From assembly GCA_022605405.1 (NCBI GenBank), contig JABYQQ010000002.1:3038001-3102000 (forward strand): a DNA stretch of 64,000 bases, read 5' to 3'. A model generated the notes under the pieces. It was not told the DNA's origin. It ran no database searches and saw only the letters and a list, made by a program, of their open reading frames with translations. Shown piece by piece: positions 44,010 to 55,938 of this stretch. The DNA is from Earliella scabrosa (Eukaryota > Basidiomycota > Agaricomycetes > Polyporales > Polyporaceae). Numbering within the stretch: position 1 is the stretch's first letter; each line of letters opens with the position of its first letter. The translations under genes were made by a program, and so were the position numbers.

Positions 44010-47000
44010 TCATACGCCGTAGCGGGCAGCCAGGCGCTCCTGGATAGTCGGCGGGAACGTCGAGATTGCTGCAGCCCAGCCCGCGGCGTCGTGCTGCTTG
44101 AAGCCGTTGAGGAGCGTCTGGAACATGTTGTTGAGCTCCGGCGACGGCTGGTTCCACCGCACAATAGCATTGCAGAACCACAGCAAGCTCTGCATAGACA
44201 CGCGTCAACGTTTCGCTCCATCAACGCAAAGACAAGTAACGGCCGCCGCCACGCACCTTCGCGATGCCCGCCGGGTTCGTCTGCACGAGGGTGCAAAGCC
44301 CGCGGAACGCCGAGTCCTTCTCTTCGTTGTCCCGGATCTCGTACAGCGCCTGGCACCACGCCTGCGCGAACTCAGGCAAGAGCGGCGCGACGAGCGTCGG
44401 GTGCATCAGCCCGATCCTGCCGATCGACACTGCAGCGTTCTCGTGCAAGCTCCTCGGTGCCTTCGGGTGGAGCAGGATGGGAATCAGGCGTTGGATAAGG
44501 GGGCCGACCCACTGCTGGAACTCGGGGTCATCTGATGAAGGGAAGCGTGTCAGCTGCGCTCTCGTCGGTTACCGCCACAGCAAGTCGCACTTACCACGAC
44601 CGTACCGGAGGGCAACTTCGCCTACCGCCCAAGCTGCGTTATTGCAGGCGCTAATGAATTCGACCTTCGGCTCGGGATCGAGCTGCAGGATGAGCTCCTG
44701 CATGATCCCTCCAACGTGCGGTCTCAACAGCGGGAAGCAGTTCATGGCCATGTCGCCCACAAGTGCATAGCCTGACTGTCGCACAGCTGGGTGTGGGTGT
44801 TTCAAGCACACAGTGAGAAGCGACAGCAGATTGGGCTGGCTCCGGGTGAGATGCGGCTCAAGAGCGATCCCGAGACCCTGTGTGAGACCGGACAAGAGGT
44901 CAAGCGCCACGACGAGGAACGACCGGTCAGGTTCGTCCATCTCAGGATTCTGTTGGTACGCTTGGTATTGTAGGAGTGAACTGTGGACGATCGTCTGACA
45001 CCGATCGAAAATCGGACCAGCGTAGGGAAGGAATGCGGGGCCAATGGCGATGGTGACGGAAGCCAAACACTGTTGAATGTGTCAGCTTCGCACATTACAC
45101 GCATGAGAATGTGAATACCTCAAGCAGGGGAACGAGATCATCGTCATCGTCCTTAAGCTTCGACCAACGCTTGAGCAATGGCGGCATGAGGATCTCGACA
45201 TACGTCGGGTTCTGCAATGCTGTGCCAACAGCATCTGCGAGCGTGCCGACGGCATCGTAGAGGATGAGCATGTTCTTGTGTTGGTATTTGTCGAACGCGA
45301 AGACAAGGTTTCGCAGCACCGGCTCAAGGTATGGCACGAGCTCCGGACCCGCATCTTCTTCAAGGGTCGCGAAGGCACTGCACCCTGCTTCCTGCACACG
45401 CTTGTTGTTGTCTAGAACCATTCGGAGGAGCTACAACGCAAAACGTTAATCAATACCCAGAGATTGATGGGAGAAAATGTCTCACCCCTTCCAACGTCGG
45501 CACGAAGAATTGATTCTTGTGTTCATCCGAGATCGGTTGCGTGCACCAGTTCGCATACCTCCCCAACGTCCAGCATGTGATAGACCGAACCAGTGGCTGC
45601 ATTCACCTTCTTAGCACGATCTTACGACGCCTACCAATACTTTGTACGCACCTTGGGATCGTTCAACGTGTTGACCAGGTATGGAACCAATGTGTGTAGA
45701 TGGGGCTCGATCGCATCGATGCAACCTGTCGAGCATGTTCAACCCTAACGTGTGCGGCAGAAATCACGAAGGCGGACGCACCTTCCGCCATGGCGCCAAG
45801 CGCGAGTATCCCGCTCTCCCTCTGCAGCCAATCCTCGCTCCAAAGCTTCGTCTTCAGAGGCTCGAGCAAGACGTTCAGAAGGTCGGCGCCGAACCGGACC
45901 GCAAGCACGTCCAAAGCAGCCGCTGCGCACTTGCGCAGGTTCCACTCCGTCGACATCTCCTCGGCGAACTCGTCGTCATCGAGTTCGTCATAATCATCTT
46001 CATCACCCTCGTCCAGCTCCTCGCCATATGCCCCAACACGCTTCTGCCCGGCCGCGTCACTGCCGTTCGCCTCGTGTTCGAAGCCATGCGACTTCCCGCC
46101 GTAGTGGCGCGGCTTAATGTCGCTCTCTTTGTCAGGAACCGCCGCATCCTCCTCGTCGCCCTGTAGCCAGAGAAGGTCGTCCTCGCTGTAGACCATACAG
46201 TCCAGTAGGACAGGCGCGACCTTCGCCAGGAGCGGATGGAGGTATGGCGCTAGGTCCGGGTCCTCGGCAAAGGTCAGCCAAAACTCGCACGCTTCGAGCG
46301 CGACGTTCTCGTTCTTGTCCTTGGTCGAATAGAGCATGTACTCCGCCACGTTCGTCATCTCTGGCATGAGCTTCTCTGGCCGCGATGCTAGCAGCAACAC
46401 AAGCGCCTGGCAGACATGCCGCCGCACCGAAGGGTCTTCATCGGACGCCCGCTTGAATAGGCACGCGATGAACGTGTCGATGTGGGCGAAAAGGGCCTGG
46501 CAGCCGATGGGCACAAAGTACGAAAGACAGGCGATAGCGTGCGCGCGCATTTTCGATGATGGATGCTCGGAGAGGACGATGAACTTGGGGATCATGTACT
46601 CTAATGGCATGGTGCCATTGATTTCGACGTCGAGCTTTCGCGGGTAGTCTTCACATGCCTTCTCGAGTACGTTGAATGCGGCCTGCGGAACAAGGATGTC
46701 AGTGACAAAGCTAATCAACGAACCGTCCCTGCACTTTGTATGCGAAACGAAGGGGCTAGTTGATGAGCCATGAACGGCGGACACGGGGGTCTTAGATGAC
46801 AAAGAGCTTCAATATGTCATGCTCCTGAGACATCGCAGGCATACAGTCGAATGCGTGATTGAAAAACACGCCACCTGGTACACTCTAATCGCAAACTGCG
46901 TCGCATCATCGACGTCGCGTCGGCTGGGGCAGGATTTTCCGGGTAAGGACAAGACACGAGATGAGATGATCGGAGATGGACAAGTTGTCGAATGAAGAGC

Positions 47001-47542
47001 CCCAGAGAAAGGGACCTGTGGTTGAATGCAAGGAGTGGCGCGTACCTCTTGTTGGTCCTGATTCGGTGCGTCCAACATATGCACCAGCTGCTGCAAGCAC
47101 TCCGGCCAGTTCTTCGGCTCCAGGATGCCCAGGAACGCGACGATATCTTGTGCCGCCGCGTTTCGAATCATCATCGATGGATCATTGAAGGCTGCGAGCA
47201 CCGCGGACTTGACGAACGCGGTCACATCGGGTGCGGCGCGAAGGACGAGGCGGGCATTGTTCTTGAGGAGGTATCCTGCAATCGTCCGAATGCGGTCGTC
47301 CTCCTGCGGCATCGAGGAGAGAATATACGCGAGGTAGGCGATGTAGTCCGGTGCCCGAGTGAAGTTGTTCAATTTCTGCGAAATGAGAGCGTTATGAAGC
47401 GGCCCCGGGGGATGAATGAGAGGCGATGGGCACGTACGTGCGTAATGTTCCGTTGCACGGCGCTGTTCCGAGTGTCGGTGGATTCATGGATGGTTTGCAA
47501 AATCTCCTGCAGGCCTGCTTGCTGAGGTGTCCAGGAGGCCAT
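44010..47542 (-). CDS. KAP104: Transportin / karyopherin beta-2 (Kap104)
   Basis: Nuclear import receptor that carries PY-NLS cargoes through the nuclear pore. Nine exons: 47542-47438, 47375-47046, 46682-45782, 45725-45652, 45596-45486, 45430-45119, 45069-44595, 44531-44257 and 44189-44010, giving 920 residues, normal for the family. HEAT repeats run throughout. Family-specific segments include [49 protein letters not shown] [20 protein letters not shown], the acidic H8 loop ([20 protein letters not shown]), [74 protein letters not shown] and [14 protein letters not shown], ending [10 protein letters not shown]. Intron 2 (363 nt) is much longer than the rest. A single-copy housekeeping gene. 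Confidence 0.93.
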
Positions 47543-50364
47543 GGTGGAGGAAGACGTGGGGGGAGGAAGAGAAGGAGGAGGTGGAGGAGAACTTGGACGC
47601 GTTCCTCGAGCTATTCAATATTTGCTAACCAATCGCTTATCTCCAATCTAACCCCTTATTACCCTCTTGTTGGACACACTCAGCCGAGATAACTGCCGAT
47701 CATTGACACATTAATAATCTCATATAAACCGCTGCAGGCGCCTCCTAAAATCCAACTTGCTTCAAGTTCCAACCCCTCCTCCGACCACATCAACAAACCG
47801 TTGACAATCACACTGCACAATGCCCGGTCATAGAGCAATGGTCTTGGGTGCCTTTTGCGATCTTGAACCAATTGGGACAACGAATGACTCTTTGCATGAG
47901 GTGTGTACACGTTACGTCTCTTTCGGACAGATACCATCAACAAGCCTTGACTCATTCTCCTTTCTTTCGTGCAGTCAGCCCCGCAATAGTCTCATAATAC
48001 TGTTGCGACAGAACAAGTTTACTACGAACTGAACAATCGTGGTGGGCTGAAAGCTCAGTTCCTGTACCCACGCCGGTGCGTCCTTGTCCTCGGCCGAATC
48101 ATCTTCTCTTCTCTTCCCCAGCCCACTACCATCCGTCCCGACGGACATGAATTTCGTGGGGATCGATGGTTGTGCGGCTCGATAGCAATTGAGCAGCTTC
48201 CCTGAATGGGTGAGCGATTGACCCCGGATTGGACAGGATTGGACTGGGCCGAGAGTTCATCATGATTGATTTGACGTCGATAGAAGAAGGCACTGCAGGC
48301 TGCCGGTGTCAATTTCGATATCCGAGACCCCACTCTTCGATGAGTATCCAGCGCAAAATCCACTGCTGCGTCTCGGGCACGAGCAGCGTCAACCATTGCT
48401 TGTTCATCCAAGTTCGCCGAGCTTGCGCCGAGACGCTGCGCCCAGGCAGACGCTGAGAGACGCGCGATAGATGTAGGACGAGCGGGATGGCTCACGATGC
48501 TCCGTTACCATGAGCATATCTTATTGCACACGGAACTATGCAGAATGACATGCACGCCACGGGATCGGGGTTATCTCTGCAGCATGATCAGCACCTCGCG
48601 CTCCCGCTCCCGTTCGTTGCCTGAGAGCGGCTGGATGAGTCCCTATAGACGCTCTCAGCTGACTCGTCCCTCGGGGTACTTAACGGCGTACTCAGTTGAA
48701 GAAGCCGAGCCCCGCGAAGAAGCAGAGACGGAAGAGTAGACTATGTAGCGACGTAGTGCTCGGTGCCATCGCTCTTGCCCAACGGAATGCGGAACAGACG
48801 GTGCAGCACTTTCTAGCGCTGCCCGAGGAACAGATCTATTTGGCACGCCTGTGAGTCTCTGCCTCGCAATTGGACGCGTCCGGGCTTCCTCACAACGGCC
48901 CGTGCGAGAAGTGGGGGGAACGAGCGCGGAGAGGTAGCCTTCCTCGCGCCTCTTCCTCGTTCTCGAAGATCACTCTGCACGCGTCGCATGCTAAGTCATG
49001 CGCTCACGCCCAAGGTCCGGGGCAGCGCGCAGTATTGCCCCACAGACTCGCCATGATCTCCGTCCCGCAGCGCGATGTGCGCCCATACGCCGTGGTCTAT
49101 TACCTTGACCCTGACCCGGTACACGTATGACGCGCCGACGTCTCGTATCGTTTGGGAGAACGCCGATCAATACATAGTGGAACGTTCATCCCGAAGCACG
49201 TCCATGTCGGCATTTGCCTGGCGAGGCATCTCCGCGCACTAGGGATTTCGAGAGAACGATCCTGCCAGACGTACGTACGCGACGGAGCAGACGACGGAGG
49301 CATGGAAGTTGGAAGGCGAGTCGCTCGCGGCTGCGCTCCATGGCGACATCACGGCAATGGGAGTCTGGGACGTGCGTTCCGGTCGTCCACATGCAGTCGT
49401 TAAGTACGGTATGGTTTGAACTTTGAACCCTCCGGATGTCCGTCCCGAAACGCGTCTATCGTCTGCCAAAACCCCTACGCAGGATCGATCTGCGACGTGC
49501 GCTGGGAATCATTGCACGATGCTGGACAAATATTGCAGCCATGACTCCCTGTGCAGACGGCGAGGCTCGCAAAGTGTACGTGTGTGGAGCCAAGTAGTGT
49601 CCAAAGGCTGTACATGGTGCCCATTCACAATCCACTTCGAGAGACATCCTGTCAAGCACCTATTGCCACATCGCGATTGGGGTTGCCAGCACCAGCCGGG
49701 TCGATCGATGTGATCCCTGTGCGATACGCGAGCGTGTCTCGACGGCTCCGTGCAAAGTAAACCACTTACTCAAGACGTAGGTCCATGAGAACCCCCAGGA
49801 CTTTCCGCAACCGCCGGACCGCCACCATATCCAGTCCCCCAAGGAGCCAAGATCCAATCAAGACGGCATAATTATACATGCGTGCGGAGAAGGCGAAGTC
49901 GGGCCAGCAAAGGCCCACAATCAAGAGTCCGTATTCACGAGGCGGGACGGATGGCGGAGCGGGTGCTTGTACTGCTACGGATGCGCGGTATGAATACACA
50001 TGCGGGCGAGAGGGAGGAGCGAGCGAGTCGGGAGGTGTGGGAGGCGAGCGGGGCCGGGTCGGACTACCTACAACTTGTGCACCGTGCGGACGGTGCGTCG
50101 CGGTCGATTACGTATGCGTATGCGGGGCGGGGGCGAGTGGTATGTGCAAGGGTGCTCTGGTGTCCGTCTGCGGGCGTCGGTCCGTCGACATGGGTCTCGG
50201 CATCCGTCTGAGTACAGACGGATAGGAGGCTAGAAAACAAGAACATTTCGCGGTGTCCGAATGGTATCAAAATGGGGGAGGGTAAGTGCGTGCGCGCCTC
50301 CGCCGTGCCCCACGAAAGACTGAAACATAAAGAGGGGAGTACGGTATGAAGAGCGCGCGGTCGG
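47543..50364. other. Gene-poor region with possible relics
   Basis: 2.8 kb without an accepted gene. A TATAAA at 47723-47728 is followed 93 nt later by ATG (47820) and about 27 codons (MPGHRAMVLGAFCDLEPIG...) up to a GTGTGT donor, but no continuing exon was found. At about 48683-48851 a frame reads KKPSPAKKQRRKSRL then VVLGAIALAQRNAEQTVQHF and ends at a GTGAGT donor, resembling a real exon with a basic stretch. These may be remnants of one decayed gene. The part 49880-50230 is GC-rich 3' flank of the next gene. Confidence 0.35.
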
Positions 50365-51669
50365 TCATGCGAGGCTGAAGCGGCTCTTGAGGAGCGCCAT
50401 CCGGGACGCGCGGGGCGTCTCCTTGACCTGGGACATGCGCAGGCCCGGTTCGGGTTCAACGAGCGACGCGCCGTCCCAGTCCTTCTCGCGCGGCTGTGGC
50501 AGGAACGGCTTCTTGAAGATCTTGTGCTGTCCGTAGGCGAGGAACGGGCTGCCAGTGCAGACCCAGTCAGACGGAGACAAGGGCGGAGCGGTGGGGGAGT
50601 ACGCACATAGCGCCGACGGACGCGCCGAGGATGATCTGGGTCATCAGCGAAGGGTTGTAGCCCCGGTGGACGATGTCCTAGACCACAGCGCTGACAGTAA
50701 GCAGATCGAGCGCTGACGACCGTGCGGGTAGGACTCACGAGAAAATGCGAGTCGTTGCGGTCGAACAGGAAGCGGAGAGCGAAGCTCATGCCCGACTGCT
50801 TCTCGATGATCAGGTCAATGCCCAGTCCAACGAGGAACGTCCCAACGGCAGCACAGCATGATACCTTGACGCACAAGTGTCAGTTCACCATATGGAGCGC
50901 ATCGAGGGAACACTCACAAGACCTAGCCGCTGTCGGACGAGCACTGCGGCGAGACCAGCCACGATGAACGGGACAAGGATAAGCCAGTTGATGGCGTACG
51001 GCGAGGGAATGAGCAGTCCTGGTCGCAGTAGGACGATACGCACGCCGACCGAGAATCCGCCCAAGAGCCCAATCATCAGGATGCCCGCCCACTTGCCAAA
51101 GTCGAGCGCCCCGAGCGCCAGCCCAACAAGGAACCCTCCCATGCTGATCACCGTGAGCACGATGTCCGAGAGCCCATCTGCGCTGACCGTGTTCACAAAC
51201 GCCGCCCATACTGCGCGTTATAGCGGACCACGTCAGTATTGGGCGGGGACCCGCGGATCGAGCACGCACCTGCGACTGTCACCGCAAGACCAACACCGAG
51301 TCCAGTCGTCACGCGCCGGAAGCGGATGCCAACTAGAGCGAGCGGGATGCCAGTGACGAAGACGAACGCGAGCCAAATAATCGCGGGGAGCGAGAAGTCG
51401 ACGCCGCCGCCATCCGTACCCGCGCCCTGGGGGATGACCTGGTTCGTGTCCGGGTTGAACACAGCGGTGTTGTTGCCAATGTCGGAGGTCTTGACAATGG
51501 GATCGGCTCGTCTCCAATGGAGAGCTTCATGCTCAAAGCTCGCGGGGGCGTGAGGCACGATAGGTGACGCGAGGGCGTTATTGGCGTGGACGAGAAGGAG
51601 CAGGAGACATGAAAGGATGACCGTTACGACGCGTGATGTTTGTGTGCTTGGGCGGAAGGAATCCGCCAT
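50365..51669 (-). CDS. DUF4203 / TMEM198-like membrane protein
   Basis: Polytopic membrane protein resembling the DUF4203 (TM7SF3/TMEM198) domain found in many fungi; role not established. Exons 51669-51270, 51210-50918, 50864-50739, 50677-50607 and 50548-50365 keep frame for 357 residues. I chose the Met of MADSFRPST over an in-frame Met nine codons upstream. A cleavable signal peptide (SRVVTVILSCLLLLLVHANNALA) leads into a short luminal region. About seven hydrophobic segments follow, Gly-rich as expected (LPAIIWLAFVFVTGIPLALVG, IVLTVISMGGFLVGLALGAL, ILMIGLLGGFSVGVRIVLL, WLILVPFIVAGLAAVL, VGTFLVGLGIDLII, LMTQIILGASVGAM). The C-terminal tail is cytosolic and basic. Likely in the endomembrane system or plasma membrane. 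Confidence 0.78.
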
Positions 51670-53788
51670 GGGAGGGGGCGACCAAAACGATGTCAAGAGC
51701 CAACGTATCGGAGGATGAGGTCTCCAGAGCAGCTGCTGGGGAATGTGCTGCTTGGAGATGCGCGCGAGGGCGTATGCGAGATGTAAGGACCGACGAGGGT
51801 AGGATAGCGAGCGTTAGAGATGAGGAAGACCTGCTGTGAGCGACGTCGAACTCGAAACTCAAGAGAGGCCAGCGGGCGCGCACGCCTGGTCCAGGCTGGC
51901 CGAAAGATGGGAAACGGGTGGAAAGCGACGGGAGGCGGAAGGGTAGCCAGACCGAGGTGACCAGACCGAGTGAGATAAGTAAGGAACGCGCGCAGATGAG
52001 CAGGGAAGGTGCGATGCGAGTACGCGCGGGCCATATCCGGCGGCTCGGGCGCGGGTGACCGTTGCCCAGCAACCCGCCGCTCTGGATCGCGCGATCAGCC
52101 CGCTCTATTCTCACAGACGCGCGCTCTCATTATGGTCGAGCATCTTGATTCTTCCGCCGATCAACACTGTTCCTTACGGACTGCGTAAAGAGAGAACGCT
52201 GTGCCTGAGCACGAAAGACTGTGCGAAGCTGCGAGCCACTTGTACCCGTGTGCAGCATTAGTAGTTGAAGGTGCAGAGTTCAGGACATAGGTTACGTCCT
52301 CCGAAACACCCAGGCAAACCAGGATTGGAGTCCGACACAGCCCAACCGCTCAACCTCACCCGCCTCAACGCCACCAGGTCTGACGTGATCGAGATGCACA
52401 AAAGCAATCGGACAAATCTAGGCCCTTCGATCATACCCCTCACACTGACAAGGTAAGTACTCGGAGTCTCCGACAGTGAAAGACATCAATAGGCCTACAC
52501 ACATAAGGTCGTAGAGCCGCTTTAAACTCCAAGTGTTCACTGGCGCTGTGCTGGACAGGAGTGCTGCATCGTCAGACAGTGCCAGGCCGTATAGGAATGA
52601 GCACAACAACGTACAGGATGTTTCCACCTGGTCGTGTTCTCCCAAACCGTTTTCCGCGTTGTCTGATTGCTGCGTGGGTCGAGCTCAGGCATGAACTCTC
52701 ATGATGGACGTCGATGTCTCATGTCGACCGCCTCGACGACCCTCGGAGGTAACGTAGATGTTGTGGTCAAAATCGGCGCCCAAAGGGTCGACGATTCGAG
52801 CGTATTTCACCGAGGTCGACGAGCTCTCGACATCCCTGCCGCCGCTCCGTCGTGGGCGACAGCGCCTCCCGCCGCCGACCGGTGCAGCGTCATATCCGCA
52901 CCGGTTATCGCGCTGTGCTCAACCAACCGTGTCGCAAAGGTTCATGAGGAAGCGCGAGACGAGCAGTGTTGCAATCCTGTCATGACAGAAGTTGGAAATG
53001 AGCGCGCGCTCACTGCCAGCATATAAGGAGACGAACACTACTTGAGCAACCACTACTCGTGGCGAATCTTGAGACTTGGAGCGCTGACCCAGCACTAGTA
53101 CGGTTGTTGAAGTGGTAATGCCTCCATGAGTACAGACATCCTAAACCACACCACTCATACGCACCGCCTTCGGATTACCATCAGTGGGTCCGTCCGCAGA
53201 TAGGCGTCGGCTGCGGGTCACTATATACCAAACCTGCTGTCACGAGCACGACGAGGTCATTGCTCCCCAGTATGTCTAGAATCCGAGCATCCCCAACCAG
53301 GTTGTATGGGTAATTCGGAGGAACTAGAAGGCTCGGAGAGCTCGGAGGGGCCGAGCTTTGGGGGTCGCGCGCCTTCTGATAGCCGTGACCGACCAACGGG
53401 TTAAACCTCTCGATGGGAAAGCCCAGTAGACTTAGAACGTGGCAGGAAGAGTTGGAGCGCGCAAGTCAGATAGAAAGAACAAGTACTCCGACAACATCAG
53501 TGAACTGGCACAGTGGCCGCCTCGGGCAGTGCCGAGATTAGGCGCTTGCCATGTTGCCTCTTCGCTGAGGAATTGGTTTCTGAGCACTCGGAATCGTGAG
53601 GACGTTTGCGTCTTGACAAGCATGTGGCCCAGGGCCGTGAGGTCAGCCACCGTCATTGACACTAGGTATGCCCAAGAACCCCAGACTCAACACATCTCAC
53701 GTCCTTCTATTCCTCCTGACGAGTCTTTGAATGTTGTAGACCAACCACTGGCAGTGAACTCCTTCAACTTCGTTGGACTTCACCATCC
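51670..53788. other. Intergenic, no gene accepted
   Basis: 2.1 kb between divergent genes. The first 400 nt are the pyrimidine-rich leader of the minus-strand gene. Frames at 52667-53026 and 53439-53792 lack homology or splice support. A TATAAGG at about 53022 has no gene I can attach. Confidence 0.4.
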
Positions 53789-55532
53789 ATGACGACTCCC
53801 CGCGCCCTCCTCGTGCGCGACATCGTCGAGGAGATTGTCGGGTATGTCGCCAATATTGGGACTCGGAGAGAGTCGAAGCAGCTTCTCGCCCGTCTCGCGC
53901 GGGTTAGCTCGATCTTTCGCGAACCCTGCGTCCGCCGGTTGTGGGCGGACATGAACTTCCTGGACCCTCTCTTCAAGATATTGGCAAACTGCGAACCCAC
54001 GCCTGGCTCAACCTCAACTACTTTTGTGGATGACGATGGCGAGTCTACCAGGGACGCCATCTATTCACGCGCCGACACCATTGAAGCACAAGTTGCTGCG
54101 GCCAATCATTTCCGCCTGGTTAGTACCGTCTTCGATTTAGTATGAACCGCAAGATTCATGGCCACGCTAACATGGTTACTACAATAGACGTTGCGCGGAG
54201 ACGCGTCATCAGCAGATATCGTTCGCTTTCAAGCCCGGGCCCGCCTTATCCGCGTTTTACGCATCTCTAGAGAGGGCGTGTCTTCGCTAGAGCCACCATG
54301 CTGGCACACTCTCGTTCAGCAGGCCGGACATCCGCTTCTACCGTGTCTCCGAGTCCTCACTCTCCCGGTGACGCCGCCATACCCTATCGAGGCAAGACTC
54401 ATCGTGACCCCATCCATCCGTGAACTCTCGGTCATCTTCCCAGCGTGGCATGTTATCGACCTCAACAACGGCATCGCGGATTTCTTCGATGATATCTTTG
54501 CACGCGCCCCCGCATCTGACGCACCTCAAACTCCAGTCCGAACCTCTATACTGTCAGGAGCCCAAGACGCACGGCAATGCTCCGATTGACCCGTTTTACT
54601 GCGCCTTCGACTCGGCGCTGTCTGCAGTTCGTCGCTGTCAAGACTTGGAGCTCTTCGACACAGCGTCAATGCCGGTGCCGCTCGCAGATGTCACCCTGCT
54701 TCGCGTCTTGTCGACTCTTCCCCGCCTTCGTCACGCCTCCATGCAATTGTGGCTTCCACGTCGAATCTCCAGCACCGTAACCCCAGGATTCCGCAGTTTG
54801 TCCAGTCTGGTGGTCTCAGGCATCACACGGGGACACGAGCTCGACATCTTCGACTGCCTGTGTCTCCACAGCCTCAGCATCACACAATATACCTATCCGG
54901 AGTCCCCCTGGTGCGCCCAAACACTGGAGGCGGTTGCACAGCGCTTTTCGCATATCCGCTCCCTGTCCTGGAAGACGTGTCGCGAGATATGGGGTGACCC
55001 AGAGTCGGAGAAAGACGTTCTCGTCTCTCTCTTCCGCCCGCTACACAGTCTCACCGCTCTCGAGACGCTCGTCATGGACGTCGGTGAGGTGATCGTGCAG
55101 GAGTCCGACATTGAGATGCTCGTCGGCGGCCTTCCTCAACTCGGCACTCTCCAGCTCACACACCGCACCTCCAACTCAGCCCAGCGAGATGCCCTGAGCG
55201 CACGCACTCTGGTTACCATCGCCCATGCCTGCCCGGCCTTACTCTCCCTCCACCTGTCCAGGATTTTTGTGCCAGAGGAAAGCTTCCCGGAGGTCGAAGC
55301 ATATTCGATCATCGCACACGACCTGCGCTCGCTATACATTGCGGAGCTGGAGTGCAAGCACCAGAACGTCTGCGCGATGATCATTGACATGACCTTCCCG
55401 AGGCTCAACATCGCTGAATGTAGGAGAAAGGAGGAGACGATGCGTCAGCCGTACTATGAAGGGACGTCTGAGTCCCAATGGAGAGACGTTCTGATTCGGC
55501 TGGAGACGTTTCATAGAGGGCGAGATGAGTAA
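53789..55532 (+). pseudogene. F-box-type protein with one-base frameshift
   Basis: Resembles the large, fast-evolving family of basidiomycete F-box/leucine-rich proteins, which act as substrate adaptors of SCF ubiquitin ligases. Exon 1 (53789-54118) opens with an F-box-like segment (LLVRDIVEEIVGYVANIG..LARLARVSSIFREPCVRRLWADM). Exon 2 starts at 54188 after a TACAATAG acceptor and continues to 55532. Frame breaks near 54507-54511, in a run of five C. Before it the frame reads IADFFDDIFARAP; after it the next frame gives PHLTHLKLQSEPL and leucine-rich repeats such as LPRLRHASMQL and FRSLSSLVVSGI. Exon 2 is 1345 nt, one base over whole codons. If one C is an error the protein is about 557 residues; otherwise it is a recent pseudogene. 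Confidence 0.7.
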
Positions 55533-55691
55533 GTACGTAGTCTCCGCCGAGGGTTGCCAGTGGAGGCATTGCGAATGTCAATGTGATCTAGTGAATTTGT
55601 AGGATGTATCATGTACTGGACGGGTGTGCTAGTACTTAGTATATCAATTATGAGTTGGCTGCAAGTTCTAGGCTTTGAATGCTTCCTCTTA

Positions 55692-55792
55692 ACCATGGGC
55701 GCTAACCGCCTTGCCTCTGACCATCATGATACTAATAATAATAATGAAGCATCGCCACCATGGGCGCTAACCGCCTTGCCTCTGACCATCAT
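55692..55792. repeat. Perfect 36-nt direct repeat around a TAA repeat
   Basis: A 36-nt sequence beginning ACCATGGGCGCTAACCGCCT occurs at 55692-55727 and again at 55757-55792, identical. The 29-nt spacer contains TAATAATAATAAT. Intergenic, between the F-box-type gene and the coiled-coil gene. Confidence 0.85.
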
Positions 55793-55938
55793 CAAAACAA
55801 CTTGCTTCCGTTCGACGGTAGGTTGCCTCTTTCATCCTTCAGTGGCTGGAATAACGCGGGCTGTTAGGTCTTTGTACAGCTAGGGAACGTGTCTACCTCT
55901 GGACGACCCCGTGGATAGGATCGTCTTTCAAGCCTACG

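Noticed and set aside
52258..52345. tRNA-like stretch on the minus strand (GGACTCCAATCC context)
   Set aside because: Stem arms do not pair into a cloverleaf and the T-arm consensus GTTCRANYC is missing.
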